64,000 nucleotides of DNA from Talinum fruticosum (GCA_021018815.1 JAITYX010000053.1:1488001-1552000); one strand, 5' to 3'; shown: positions 1 to 12,035, counted from the first letter of the stretch. The notes: generated by a model not told the origin, from the letters alone. Numbers and translations: made by a program.

Positions 1-1039
1 GAAAAGTCCAATTATGAATCTTCTAAACTTAAAGAGAAATTAAAATCTCTCGAGTGTTGAGAATAATTCTTTGAAAAATGATTTAGAAAAACAAAGACAG
101 AACTTGAAGGTACTTAAGACTAGTACTCAAGATAATGAGACCGAGTCCGAGTGCTTAAGAACAGAGAATGAGCAATTGAAACAAAAGCTCACTAAGTCTC
201 GGAGATTAGTTTTAAAGCTTACTTAAGGCCAAAAAAACCTTTATTTATTACTTGATTTTTAGTGTGTCTCTTTTCGAAAAGAAGAATTATGTTGCAATGC
301 TGAAGAGGAAGATAATTCCTACAAAAGTATTCTCAAAACCGATTATAGAACAATTAAGTTCGGGAAGGCTGAGCATGGTCTAATTCATTCAAAAAGGAAA
401 GGGACTGAGCGCATACTAGCTTTTATGAAAAAGTCTTCTCAACCAGTTTACAAAAAGAGAGGATTTCAAAAGAAAGTGATATAAAGTCGGCTCTCAAGAA
501 GGGAAACTCAAAATCCGACCAAACCCAAAATTATTCAAATCTGGGCTCCCTAAAGCGCTCTTGCTCGTAAAAGGACCACGAGTAAAGACAGCTTACTCGG
601 CTTGTAAGACGAAGTGAGAAGGGTTAGTTTGTTTCTGTTTTGTAGGTGACTTACAAACAAAAAGGTTACTCGGTATTTAGATAGTGGTTGTTCATGCCAC
701 ATGTTTGGAGATTCAAGGCTCTTCTCAAAACTTGAAGACACGAAGGGAAGAAAAGTCACATTTGGAGATAACAACAAAGGCAAGATAGTTGGGATTGACA
801 AAATTGGTCAAGGAGACAACTCAATTAGTCCAAGTATATCTTGTCAAAAGGCTTAAATATAATCTTCTCGAGTATTTCTTAACCGTGTGACAAAGGTCAA
901 GAGGTAAGGTTTACTCGGACCAACCGCTTCATTTCGATGCGGCTACCAAAGTGACAAAGCTCTCGGGTTTGAGGTCAGGTAACACATATACTATTCCTCT
1001 TTCTAATTCTAATAAAGATTTATCATGTTTAAAAGCTCG
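1..1039 (+). pseudogene. copia A gag C-terminal coiled coil and protease remnant
   Basis: Positions 1-240 hold Lys/Glu/Ser-rich sequence matching the gag-pol linker coiled coil of the sister elements. The aspartic protease site is at 674-691, read as YLDSGC, with the catalytic Asp codon at 680-682 intact. The retroviral-type protease would process the Gag-Pol polyprotein inside the particle. From about 960 the pre-integrase region begins (residues like NSNKDLSCLKA) and stops abruptly near 1039. Stops interrupt all frames, so it cannot make a full product. Assignment rests on the motif and on alignment by eye to B (25741-26165) and D (33156-34532). Confidence 0.75.
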
Positions 1040-2784
1040 GACCATTGAAGCACAAGTCGAAGAAGAGATTCAACAAGCTGAACCAATAGAAGAGCAAAGT
1101 ATTCAACCATCAAATCCGGTAAACTAGAGGACATGTAAAACTTTTAAATATTCATCTAGTCACCCATATGAGAACATCATCTTAGACTTCAATACTGGGG
1201 TAAGAACTCGTTCTTCTTTACAAAATTTATGTGTATTTTCTGCATTTATTTCATTAATTGAAAATAAAATGTATTAGAAGCCATACTTGAACCTGAATAG
1301 GTAGAGGCCATGTAAGAACAACTATAACAAATTTGAAAGAAAACAAGTTTGGACTCGACCAAATGACTTTCTAACCACCCAATTATAAGAACAAAATGGA
1401 TATTAAAAACAAACTGGATGAGGGAGGTTTAGTAGTGAGAAACAAAGCTAGACTAGTTGCTCAGGGATATAATCAAGAACAGGGAATTGATTGTGGGCAA
1501 ATCTTTGCACCTGTGGCTAGGATTGAGGCAATCATAATTCTTTTAGCTTTTGCATCTAGCATGACCATCAAATTATATCAAATGGATGTTAAGTGTGCAT
1601 TTCTCAATGGTTATATTCAAGAAGAAATTTATGTTGAGTAACCCCTGGATTTGAAAACTCTCAATTTTCTAATCATGTTTTCAAATTGCAAAAGACTTTG
1701 AATGGTTTGAAACAAACTCCAAAAGCTTGGTATGAAAGGTTAAGCAGCTTTTTGGTTGAAAATGACTTCAAAAGAGGTCTTATTAACAAAAATCTTTCCA
1801 CAAAAACCAAGGGGAATAATTTTCTAATTATTCAGATTTATGTTGATGACATTATATTTGGAGCTACTAATGAAACTCTATGTCAAGAGTTTTCTGAGTT
1901 GATGATACAAGAGTTCCAAATGAGTATGATGGGAGAACTCAATTTCTTTCTTGGACTGCAAATCAAACAAGAGAAAAATGTCATCTATGTTAATCAGTCC
2001 AAATACACTAAGGAGTTACTCAAGAAGTATAAGATACAAGATGTTAAACATGCAACAACACCAATGAGTAGTTGTACCAAACTCGGACTCGGATAAGAAA
2101 GGTAAAGTAGTAGATCAAAAACCATACGGAATTATGATTGCATCTTTACTTTATCTCACGTCTAGTAGGCCGGATATTATGTTCAGTGTCTCTTTTTGCG
2201 CAAGATTTCAAACTAATCCAAAAGAATCACATCCCACTACGGTGAAGAGAATTTTTAGATATCTTGCAGGAACTCGGACACTTGCTCTCTCGGTACTTAA
2301 AAGACTTGAGTCTAATTTTTAGTGGATACTTAGATGCTAACTATGCTGGATACAAGGTTGATAGAAAGAGTACATCAGGAGCATGTCAATTTTTGGGTCA
2401 ATCACTCATCACTTGGCACTCAAAGAAACAAAATTCAATTGCTCAATCAATAACTAAGGCACGAGTATATAGCGAGTTGCAGCTGTTGTGCTCGGATTTT
2501 ATGGATCAAGAAGCACTTGAGGGATCTAGGACTCGTCATTCATATCCATCCCAATCAAGTATGATAATCAAAGTGTCATCAACATTACAAAGAATCCAGT
2601 TCAACATTCAAAGAGAAAGCACATCGAGGTCGGATATCATTTTATGAGAGACTAGTATGAAAAAAGGGGATATTAAACTTGAATTTATTCCTACTAAATT
2701 TCAATTAGTCGATATCTTCACAAAACCTCCGAGTAAAGATCAATTCTTCTTATTAGGAATAAACTTAGTATGATGAATGCTTGA
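1040..2784 (+). pseudogene. copia A reverse transcriptase and RNase H remnant
   Basis: The segment starts in the post-integrase linker (EEEIQQAEPIEEQ-like), so the integrase between the pre-integrase domain and this point is gone. The RT domain spans about 1300-2095. It includes [16 protein letters not shown] sequence, the [10 protein letters not shown] motif and the catalytic YVDD box at 1839-1850. RNase H follows at about 2320-2640 (DANYAGYKVDRKSTSG, WHSKKQNS); the usual DAD reads DAN. The reading frame ends with the family's MNA-stop at 2784. RT would copy the element RNA and RNase H would remove the template. Several frame breaks, for example near 1640, 2096 and 2320, make this a pseudogene. 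Confidence 0.88.
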
Positions 2785-3182
2785 TTAATTGAGTGACTGC
2801 ATGAGAATTTATATGCTTAATTGTTTATTATATGATCCGAGAGAATAACTTGTCGTTCAGTTGAAATAGTAAGAAACCGAGCTACGGTTATTGATTTTAT
2901 GAGTATATTATGAGTACCTCGGACACCTTGCTCGAGTCCGACTCGGTTGTGAGAAAAATGGACATTAAAATTCTGAGATCATCTCTAATTCAATAGAGAA
3001 TCTTAGAAGTATTTTTGAAAAACACTTTTTCTTTCTCTATCATGCGAACGGTCAAGAAACTAGTCGTTGGAATGAACTAGTTTTCGAAGTAACCGTTAGA
3101 CACTCGGAACACCAAATGTTCAGCTAGTCGTTACTCTGCAAACCGAGTCGATAAGGCTTTTGTTCTTTGAGAGCTCTTGATT

Positions 3183-3190
3183 TATAAATA
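3183..3190 (+). promoter_or_regulatory. internal TATA box ahead of ORF3 (element A)
   Basis: TATAAATA lies 400 bases after the pol stop and 200 before the ORF3 start, and is followed by a C/T-rich leader. The same box occurs at the same place in B (29359) and D (41376). That repetition in three diverged copies is what suggests a real promoter for ORF3 rather than chance A/T sequence. No transcript evidence is available here. Confidence 0.5.
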
Positions 3191-3382
3191 GCATTTGTTC
3201 ATCCTCATTCATTCACTTTGCTATCTTCTCTTTCTCACTTTCATCTCTAAAACTCGAAACCTTACTTAGACACCCTTTCGGACTCGATTCTCTACTCTCA
3301 CCTTTATACTTGTCTTACTCTTTATTCCGACTCGTTCAATCCTTATTCTCTCTCTCAAGTCAAATTCTTTCTTTCTCTCAAC

Positions 3383-4899
3383 ATGCCGAAGAGAGGAAGC
3401 ATTGTTGAATGAGGGTCAGCCACCAAAATGGCTAGAACTCGAACTTCCTAGCCTCGAGGATCCATAAACGGACACCTCCGAAGGCAAGGCTCTCACCTTC
3501 GATAAGCCAAAGCATCCAATTATTGCCCCAACACTATTTCCTTGAAGAGAAATTCTTCTTATCTACCAAAATCTTGTGGGTAAAACCACTCCTTAAAACA
3601 GGGGCTTTTGAGTACTTGTGTTTCGTGATTACATCTATTCCGAGATAGTCTAAAAATTTTACTCTAACTTGACCGCAAAAGAAAATGCGGTATACTCTCT
3701 TGTTCAGGGGAAAACATCACCATCAATCTTCCTCTTCTTCACAAGCTTTGTGTTTAGACTCTTTTTCTAAACTCAAAACCTATTCCTTTCACTAAAATCG
3801 CTAATGAGTTCTTTGATAAATATGCCCGAGTCATCCCTATGTCTAGAAAGAACTTTTTGTGACTTAGATGAAGTCCGAGGTAAGACTTCTCTACTTTTTC
3901 TTGATGAGAAATGTGTTCTCATTCTATCCATCTAAAGAGAACCCTAACAAGTAAGGTCCTCAAAGTTTTGTATGATATTAAAGAGGGATATAAGGTTGAC
4001 CTCTTCCTTTTCATCATTGACCAAATCACTTCTATTTCTTTAGATCGAAGAAACCACCAACCTTTTGGAGCTCTCTCCGCTATCTTTGCTCATTTTGAAG
4101 TGGAGCTTCCCAATGATCCACATAAATTCCTTAAGCCAGCAATCTACATTGGCAAGCCCGAGCTCATCAATCTGGGATACTAGGAAACCGCACCTAGTGT
4201 CCGGATCCACATCTCCGAACTTCAACTTCGTCCTTCTCAAACTTAGAAGCGTTCTAAAACTCTTCTTCTTACTCGCTGCTCCATAATCTTCTCCACCAGC
4301 CCCTTCTACGGATTTACTTTAGAAGGTGGCATTGCAATTTGCTTCTCTCGCTAAAGAGTTACAATAAACTCTTGCTGTATTCCAGGATTTCACACCTATT
4401 ATGACTCAGCTTTAGAGCACCACTCGAAGCAATTGAATTAGAGTCAAGCTCGGTCACCGAGTTGAAAGAAGTCATCAAAAGGCACCAAGACAAGATCAGC
4501 CGTCTCCAAGAGTGCAAATCCAAGACCGTTAAGGACTCGGAATCAACCCCGAGTCGGACTCGTCCTTAGTATCTTCTAGCTCTTCGAACTCAAAGTCAAA
4601 AGAAGAAGAAGAAGGAAAAGAAGAAAATGATGGAGCAGGACAAGCAGAAAGCCAAGGAGAAATGGAACCAAAGGTTATCTTCTCAAAGCACACCGAGTTA
4701 GCCTCGGAGGAAGTTGGGGACATTGGTCAGTCCTAAGCTCAACCTTCGCACAACCTACTCAAGCTCGGGAAGCCGAGGGCTCGGAAGGGAAGTAGAGGAA
4801 GCAACACCTTCGGCTCGAAAGACCGCTCAGCCGGAACAAGCACCTCTTCTCATCCGGCCGCCAATTGCACAACCACCAGCCTTATCTCAATGTTACTGA
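3383..4899 (+). pseudogene. copia A third ORF (ORF3), function unknown
   Basis: The start is chosen at ATGCCGAAGAGAGG (3383), which matches the D start at 41606. The N-terminal part recalls plant 'putative plant transposon protein' domains (inference from residue style). A better-kept stretch at 3911-4183 has DLFLFIIDQ, PFGALSAIF and ELPNDP blocks that align with B (PFGALPTLV, VPLPLDP). After that the protein turns Ser/Pro-rich and then acidic and Lys/Glu-rich (about 4560-4720). The tail at 4714-4899 is Pro-rich and ends in a stop after QCY. The copy has an early stop after MPKRGSIVE and several frameshifts. It sits where Sirevirus relatives such as SIRE1 carry an env-like ORF, but I see no clear signal peptide or membrane segment here. 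Confidence 0.6.
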
Positions 4900-5389
4900 C
4901 GCACACACAGGGGTCCTTATTCCTCCTCTACTCGCACAACTCCACCCCCTCTCGAATTTTCTCTTTTTATTTTTTTAGTCCAACATTTCTTTATCTCTTC
5001 TCTTCCCTACTTATGATTTTTTTGATGAAATGCATAGGGGAAAAATATTTGAAGAGATAGTTAGTTGGCTTAGGGGAGCTTATTCTATGTTATTGTTTTT
5101 ATTTGTTTTATGAGTAATGATCAATGAAAGCGAAACTTATTCTAAGCATCAATGTTTCTTTTTTTGTTTGTTTTGTTTCTCGCTCCGATAAATAGCTTAC
5201 AATCATATTTATATCTATTTACTTTGATTTGAATTGCTCCGATTTATTTTAATTAGTATGAATTAACTTTGATAACGAATTCTAACTTTATACTACCGAG
5301 TTTAACTTAGACTATTCTAACAGCTTATTCATTCTTGAACAATGAAAACATAACTATCTCGAACTTCGCAAGTTAATTAAAGTATTTAA
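4900..5389 (+). other. non-coding 3' region of copia A with polypurine-like tracts
   Basis: No gene is visible. Purine tracts at about 5031-5046 (GCATAGGGGAAAAA) and 5071-5080 (TAGGGGAGCT) match in position the PPT-like tracts before the 3' LTRs of B and D. The final PPT and the first part of U3 that should follow them are not recognisable, so a deletion or heavy decay is likely around 5250-5390. Confidence 0.5.
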
Positions 5390-6115
5390 ATCTCATTTTG
5401 AAAAGAAAAAGGAAATCGACTTCTAACCGTTAAACACCAGGAGACGGAAAAGTCACTATTTCGAGACAGTGCTCGGACACCGTGTCACGCTTGTTTGTTT
5501 CCATTTCCGGTAAACTTTAACTTTGAGTCTAATGGCTGTTTCTACACCAAATTTCAATCACAACTAGAGGGTTGGACTACCTTTTTGCCAAGGACCAAAG
5601 CACAACATTCATATCTACAACGACTCATTTTCCGAGGGCCTCGGACTATCCGTTACAACGCTAGTGAAGCTTACTAGTCCAAAATCAGTCACAATGGCTA
5701 CTCGCAGCTGTTGAGTATAAATAGAAGCCATCCTACAAGAATATATTGACAAACTACTGAACATATTCAAATCTTACTCTTTTAATCTTTTCTAGCTTTC
5801 AACACTCGTACCTAAGTTTTCTCAACTTTTAAGTTAAAAAGAAGAAGTCTTGTAATGACTCTTACTTCAATTCTTTGTAAAATCCCTTGAGTGAGTCTGT
5901 GAAGGTTAACTCATCCTAGTTGTCCCTAGCTATAAAGGGTATCTTAGTTACGAAGTACTAGGACATATATGAGAACTTCGTGCCTAGGAAAATCTGTATT
6001 GAATTGTCTAAGGGAGCAATTCAGTAAGAGGAAGTCCTTGTATTTTATGGATTCAAAATAGTTGGTTCGGTCATACAAAATTGGTAAATTGATCATATTC
6101 TTTCTCATTCAAGTT
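5390..6115 (+). repeat. degenerate 3' LTR remnant of copia A
   Basis: The segment follows the LTR layout of elements D and B: an accgtt-rich upper part, a TATA box in GAGTATAAATAGAAGCC at about 5713, then 'agtactagg', 'aagggagcaattcag' and 'ttgtattttatggattcaaaatag' blocks up to about 6075. The usual LTR end (a gagcaaacttca-like terminus) is missing and gypsy sequence begins by 6140. The LTR is truncated at both ends. Confidence 0.6.
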
Positions 6116-6139
6116 CATTAGTTCTGTTTCCCCTCTTGA

Positions 6140-7178
6140 CAGAATTTTTCTAATAATGCACGACTTTACCATTTAGGTCTAAATTTTCCCCTCAAGTCTT
6201 GAATTAGGGTATACACTTCCTTAAGTACCAAATCCCCTACTTTAAAATTTTTGGGCATGACCTTTTGTTGAATGCCCTTGATATCCGTGCTTGGTATGTT
6301 TGGCCATTGTAGAAGGCTCTTAGGCATCTTTTATCTAGTGAAACCGATTCTTCGTACCAAGCCTTTGACCAATCTACTTTGGAATTTGACTTTCTGCTAC
6401 TATTCTTAAAGATGGAATGACTAACTCAACTCGGAAGGATTGCTTCTATACCATATACTAGGGAGTAGGGAGTTGGTCTTATAGAGGCCCTTATTGATGT
6501 CCGATATCCTTATTAAAAGGATAACTTGTCTCACCAATATTTATATTTTACGGCCATTTTTAGATAATTTTATGGATGTTTCTATTTGCTACCTCAACCG
6601 CTCTGTTGGCTTGAGGTCAATATGGGGAAGACTTTTGGTGCTGAATTTTGTACTTGTCAAGTAAATCTGCAACTTCTTTTTGAAATGATTACCATGGTTA
6701 CTAATAAGCTCATGTGGCACTCTGTAACGACAAATGATATTATGGGTTACAAACTTTGCCATATGGTTAGATGTGATGGAGGCATAGGATGCAACCTTTA
6801 CCTATTTAGTAATGTATTCAATTGCTACCAACACTAACTCATGACCTCTTATTCCCTCAGGAGTGACCTTCCCAATTATGTCTATGCCCCATGCTAAAAA
6901 TGGCCGGAACGATGCAAGAGTAATCGAAAAGAGGGTGGTTGATTCTATAAGTTAGCGTAGATCCGACATTTGTTACAAGTTCTAACAATCTACCAACATA
7001 ATAGACCAATAATATCCTAACTTTTGGAATTTTTGTACCAATGCTCTTTGATTCATGTGAGGTACGCATTCTCCTTCATGGACTTTAGTTATGATTTTCT
7101 TAGCTTTATATTCGTTTACGCATAGCATGTTAATCCCCATGTCTGTCTTCTTGTATAACTTCCTTTTATGTATAAAAT
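6140..7178 (-). pseudogene. Ty3/gypsy integrase fragment (C-terminal part)
   Basis: Read on the minus strand this is a Ty3/gypsy pol tail. From high to low coordinates it shows the zinc-binding start of integrase (HKRKLYKKTDMGINMLC, VHEGECVPHMNQRA, KLGYYW; about 7191-6982), then catalytic-core sequence (about 6980-6600) and the C-terminal KVMPKNFKVGDLVLKEV block followed by RGKFRPKW (about 6250-6150). Integrase would join the cDNA to host DNA. Stops and frameshifts are frequent. The 5' side is cut by the solo LTR at 7179, and the reading continues at 10285. The lineage is probably Tat/Ogre-like by residue style, which is an inference. Confidence 0.8.
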
Positions 7179-10100
7179 TGTAACACCCCAAAACACCCCC
7201 GGGAGTATTACATCGCCGAGTTCCTTAAAGGAACTCCCAAGGCTCTTTCGGTGTTGGTTTGGCTGTCTAAACTCAACTTAAAGATAATACCGGTGGTTTT
7301 CCCGAAAGAATCCGAGATTCTCTCGAAAATTTCGGCAGAGTTCCGTTTGTAACATGGACTAACCCATAGGCTTAAAGCCTTAAAACCCTGCATAAGAAGC
7401 ATAATATAACTCAACGAGCCACACGCTCGGAGCACACAACTCAACGGCCACATGCCGGAGTTCAACCAATCATGCGATAAAGCTGGAAACAATCTAAATG
7501 GTTTAGAGTACATCAGGTATAACTACATGAACTAAATTACAATACAACATTTAAACGCATAAGAATGCAAGCCAACCACTTGAGTCATCGCATTAGTCAA
7601 CCATCGGTAGTCGGCTAGAGTCCGGAGTATGTTAAGCGTCGATTAAGCCTCCGAAAGTGTACCCGCAACACTCGGGGAGGGAAAGGGGGAATTTGTGGGG
7701 GTGAGCAATAATCCACGGTCTCACCGGAGTCTTACACCCTTAAAATGGAAATTCTTTGCACATAATACACATAATAATGAAATCTGCGAAAGCATAATAG
7801 TGTAATACAAATTTATATACTTTTCACTCGAAATCTCTTACAATGAAAGGATCATGACTCTTCAATCACTTAAAACACAATTTCGCATTCATGAACAATT
7901 CTTTTGGGGTTGAATCAACATTCTAGGCCTTCGAGGACTCGAACTAGCACTTCTTTAATTCGGGCGCGACCCCGACAAAAAGGCTCCCAGGACCCATCTT
8001 CGGGAAGTTTCGGAGCGGGCATCCCGCCTCTACAGGACACCTGTTAGAACCCTTCCCTCGAAGTCTCTAGTCGGGCGTTCCCGGTTCGAACCCTTCGATA
8101 TGCTAAAGGATCCGTAGCTGGTCGATTCAAAACAATTTGCACATACTCATTCATCACATTCACTTCACAACTTTCTCAATCGATTTGGTATCAAGGAAGG
8201 CATGACACCAGGTGTCACCCTTATAAATTCACTTTCTCAATCAGCTTTGCTTCTTTAAAACACATTCACGTTTGAAAGACATTTCACACGTAAAATACAA
8301 AACTCCTTTCGAAACTACTTTTGAGCATCACGTAAAGCAATCACATAGCACGAAAAATCACCATTCAATGCAAGTAATCATTCTCAACTCTTTCCAACTA
8401 TGCCTTTCTCAATTCATCAATTCAATACGATTAATTCCATTTTCCGAGTCACAAACCACAAGTAGATATTATTTAATTCGACGCTCTCACTTTTCACAAT
8501 TCACTATCTTTACCTCAATTCCTCATTTCATGACTTCACTTTATAAACAAACCTCTTTTGCTCTCATTCAACCATATATCCTTAAACTTACTTTACCGAA
8601 TTTCCTCTATCTCCATTCACCTTTGAAGTCAATTCTTTCTCAAAGATCTTAGACATGACTATGGCTTAGTTCCACTTTACCGTCCCCAACTTGCTATTTC
8701 CCAACCTCAATTTCCCCTTTAATATCTCTTACCTTATTAATCGATTCTTGCTCGCCCATCCTTAATTATACACATCTTACTTACTTTTCATTATTCAATT
8801 CCCGTTAGCTACTTACTTTCATGCTCGGTTCAACCTCGAGGATTTCATTACCTTTTGAACTCAATTAATCCGACACTCAACCGTCTCTCACTTCCTTGCC
8901 TCAACTTTGAAACATTTGCTATGAACTCACTCCTCTTTTAGGCTTAACTCGCTATTCCCCGATATTAGCAATCATCCCTTAATGTCGTAATTTCAATAAA
9001 TCTCTAAGAGTCAATCTAAAATATCAATTCCATAGCTTATGCTCAAACCACATGTGTTTATCCCCGTCCCCAACCGACCAGATTCCCGATACAACTCATT
9101 ATACCCAAGCAACCCAACTCCGTCTCGAATTCCCTGGTTTCCAATTCAGGCCTAAACGACTACCAATTCCCATCACGGCTCCTTAATTCGACTTTCAACA
9201 ACTACTAATCTTATTCAATGGCATATTTGGGTTCAACATTCACAATCACATTCAACAATCACAATAAACTCATTTGGGTTCGAAATTACTAATAGTTTAG
9301 AGTATAGGACTACCCACCTCGATTCGGGGATTGATAATTTGTTGAGATTCGGGTTTCCGGGTCGGTTCCTCCCTTCCTTTCACTTCCCGCTGCTAGTCTC
9401 GGTTCCGCCGCCTCCCTCTGCGTCCGCCATCGTCGCCGGTTGCGGTCCCGCGTCCCCGGTTGCCTCTCGGTTCCCGTTCCTCACTTCCTCTGTTTCTGGT
9501 TTGTTGTTCTTGGCCTCGACTACCTCTCGACCAGGCCCTCGCGAGCTCGACGCCGGTCCTCTTCCCTTCTCGCCGCCGCTTTCTCGGTGTCCGGCCTCCC
9601 GGTCCCTCTCGCGTCCGTCCCTGCCTCGGGTCCTTCTTTCGCCTTCTCTCTGCCCGGTCTCTCGCTCTCTTCTCTCTTTGCTCGTGCCTACTCGCGTCGT
9701 CGACCGCCGCCTTCGGTCTGCGGTGGTCGCCGGTCCTCCCCTTCGGTCCCTTTCACCCCGCACTCGCCTCCTCTCTCTCTCTTTTTCCGTTCGGTGCTCC
9801 TCTCCCCCTCCCCTGTTCTGCTTCTGCGGTTCTACTCCTTCTTTCTTTGTTTTTCTCCCGTGTCCCTCCTCCCTTCGGTTCTTTCCTTCTTTTATTTTTG
9901 GCGCTACTCTCACCACCGCTAAACAAAAATCACCTCCCCTTCTATTGGACCCCCAATTTGTCTCTTTTATCCTTTTATGGCCCAAGTAACTTCCTCCTCT
10001 ATAAAACAATCCCTTCCTCTTCCTTCCTTCGTCCTCTTACGTTTTGTCTCCTAATTGATTTCGATGCACCAATTATGACACCGCCTAGCCGCATCGAGGT

Positions 10101-10284
10101 TCACCTCAAATGAGAAGGGAGGAAATTTCCGTGATTTAATTTATTCAACACAACCTCCGGAGGCAACCTAACGTAATTTGTTTGACTCGTAAATAAACTC
10201 GGTCATTCAACCCCCTAGTTGCGGGGAATAATTCTCCATAATTCTATGCTTCCCAGCTACTCTTCTTTAAAATTCGGGTATTAA
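7179..10284 (+). mobile_element. solo LTR, Ty3/gypsy type, 3.1 kb
   Basis: It opens TGTAACACCCC and closes with GGGTATTAA, a worn form of the inverted end GGG(T)GTTACA seen on chromovirus LTRs. AAAAT flanks both sides (7174-7178 and 10285-10289). Removing the segment and one AAAAT restores the minus-strand integrase frame of the host gypsy fragment (SAQYF joined to IHKRKLYKK), which supports an insertion. There is no coding region inside. A C/T-rich, GC-high block at 9340-9900 gives long chance ORFs on both strands. A TATA box (TATAAAAC) is at 10000, giving an R-U5 of about 280 bp. The internal region and second LTR are absent, as expected after LTR-LTR recombination. The closing base pair is mutated, so the right end is less certain. 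Confidence 0.7.
10000..10007 (+). promoter_or_regulatory. TATA box of the 3.1-kb solo LTR
   Basis: TATAAAAC follows a C/T-rich stretch and precedes another C/T-rich leader, about 280 bp before the LTR end. This is the normal place for a retrotransposon start site. Prediction from position and motif only. Confidence 0.45.
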
Positions 10285-10388
10285 AAAATATTGGGCGGAT
10301 AACATTTGGATTGCCCCTGGGCTTTAAAAGTGGAGCCTTGCCAATATTTTTATTTATTTATGTCAACCTAGTGAGGAAATCCCATTCT
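10285..10388 (-). pseudogene. Ty3/gypsy pol fragment continuing across the solo LTR
   Basis: On the minus strand this short piece carries the linker between RNase H and integrase: a VDI..-like block, then PGAIQMLSAQYF, which runs in frame into the 7178 fragment once the solo LTR and one target duplication are removed. It contains a stop and a probable frameshift. Further upstream the similarity ends at about 10388, where another LTR begins. Confidence 0.55.
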
Positions 10389-12015
10389 TGTTTGCGAACT
10401 TGGGTCATAGTCGAACTAAAACGAGTGTAATGGAAGCCACTTTAGCCCATAAAAAGCCAACCAAGCACCATAAAATAGCCCAAACCACTTTTCTAAGATT
10501 GGGCTGGCCTTCAAACCATTTCTTCACCCAAACTAAGACAAGTTCGGACTCCCAAATCTGGAGTCGAACCAGCGTCGAACCTAGGAGGAGGAGCTGCTCA
10601 AAACGCAGCGTTTCAGCGGCCGAGCTTGGCTCACATTTCCAAGCATTCGTACAACAGACATTTAGGAATAGCGTTGGTCCGTAGACCCCCTTTAGTTGTG
10701 TCATTTTGATGTGTTCAATTCCTAGTTCATTCCTTTATTCTTTTCCGGCCAAATCGGGCCCGGTTCAATCCAAACCCAAAGGCTAGAAGCAATTTTAGGA
10801 TTTCTTTTAACCCTAAAAGTTCTATAAATAGGGGCTAATCCCTTCTCTTATTTAACCCCATTTTCAGCTAGAAATTCTCCCATTTTACCGAAAATCTCTC
10901 TTCCTCACTTTCTTCTCTCTACTCTCTACTCTCACTCACTCCACAAAAAATCCTCATTTCTAAATCCACTCAAAGAGCCTCTTTTGCACCTATTTCCACA
11001 CCATTGCCTTGCCGTTACACTCGTTATGGTCCTTTTGAGACTCAAGTTCGGCATATGGGTTTATCCGAGGGTGCACTCCATCAATTTGAGTTTGTGTTTA
11101 TAGATTTCTTTTAATTCTCACATTTTACTTCTTTCCATATCGTAGATTGAAAGTTGTATCGCTTTACTTTTCCTACCACCTAATGAAACTTTTCATTTCT
11201 CACTTTCTTTTGTTGCTTATATTTATTACTTTTAAGCATGTTTTGATTGTTTAATTTCCTTACTTCATATGCTAGTTGTTTGCTTTATTTAACGTAATTA
11301 AACTCACAATTTGAGGTTGTCTATTGAGGGGTGAATGAAAAGCAACCGTCCTCGTTTCGTACCATCGCCTTCGAACATCGGATCATTGATTTGGCCATTG
11401 GAGTCCCTTTTAAAAACCTTTCTCATATTAGTTTTATTCCCAATTCAGAAAAGTGGTTGTTTTTTATATTTGTTAGTTTTTAACTCTTAAAACCGAGTTA
11501 GTTTTTTACTCTTAAAATAGAGCGGCAACCCCCTTATTTTTGCCTTTTGTCTGTAAAAATTGCCTCTCGGCATTTCGGTAAAAATTAGAAAAATGGAACA
11601 TTTTGACAACTTTAAGCCATCTAGGTGACATTGTTTTATCAACCTTGGTTAGATGGTCGACACTCGGCCATAAGTCGAACCGGGCTTAGCTCCTGGCCTT
11701 GCATTTTCACTACTTAGTCCAATAGCTTTGTGGTAAAATACTTCCCTTTTTTATTGTCTAATTCTTTTGCTTATGAAATAACATCTCGAGACTTCAAAAA
11801 TCATTTTAAAAATAAAATAATTAATAAAAATTGCCAATCAAATCTTCTTACAAACTTACTTCACAACCCAATTCAAAAATCAACTTAATAAAATACCCAC
11901 CTCACTTAAAAGCCTACGCTATATGGGAAGGCTCCGCTTGCATTTTCGGACCGATCCCTTCCTTTCTCTACAAAGAAGTGGATGAGGAACGGCCCGGAGC
12001 GGCATGGCTCCTACA
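10389..12015 (+). repeat. putative 5' LTR of a second gypsy-like element
   Basis: The right end is supported: CTCCTACA at 12008-12015 is followed after two bases by a primer-binding-like site. A TATA box (TATAAATA) lies at 10823-10830, followed by a C/T-rich leader, so U3-R-U5 order fits a plus-strand LTR with a long U5. The left end is a guess: TGTTTGCG at 10389 is the first TG after the gypsy integrase similarity stops. Overlapping ORFs at 10388-10704 on both strands look like chance. A longer LTR beginning elsewhere is possible. Confidence 0.45.
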
Positions 12016-12017
12016 GA

Positions 12018-12035
12018 TGGCGAGTCCACTAGGGA
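12018..12035 (+). promoter_or_regulatory. tRNA primer-binding site (gypsy Tat/Ogre-like)
   Basis: TGGCGAGTCCACTAGGGA begins two bases after an LTR-like CA end. It resembles the TGGCGACTCCACTGGGGA-type primer sites I associate with Tat/Ogre gypsy elements. It differs from that form at two positions, consistent with age. This would be where the tRNA primes minus-strand DNA synthesis. Confidence 0.5.

Larger units (their letters stand above)
1..6115 (+). mobile_element. Ty1/copia element A, partial, Sirevirus-like, decayed
   Basis: This is the 3' part of a copia retrotransposon. The window begins inside the coiled-coil end of gag. The order is gag end, protease, (integrase missing), reverse transcriptase, RNase H, spacer with TATA box, ORF3, polypurine-like tracts and a worn LTR remnant. 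The domain order and the extra ORF after pol match elements B and D further on, which are better preserved. Stops and frameshifts run through every part, and the 5' half of the 3' LTR with its PPT is not recognisable. It is the oldest-looking of the copia copies. I am confident about the superfamily and fairly confident about the Sirevirus-like assignment; the right boundary is approximate. Confidence 0.85.

Noticed and set aside
6586..6837. 83-codon plus-strand ORF
   Set aside because: It is antisense to the gypsy integrase core read on the minus strand.
8272..8652. 126-codon plus-strand ORF
   Set aside because: It lies in A/T-rich LTR sequence of the 7179-10284 solo LTR and has no recognisable domain.
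9339..10113. Long overlapping ORFs on both strands (160-217 codons), Pro/Ser/Arg-rich
   Set aside because: They lie in a C/T-rich, GC-high block of a solo LTR. All frames stay open on both strands because stops are rare in such sequence. No domain is visible.
10388..10704. A pair of ORFs on both strands (98 and 99 codons)
   Set aside because: They overlap almost fully, in a presumed LTR ahead of a TATA box. No motif is visible in either one.
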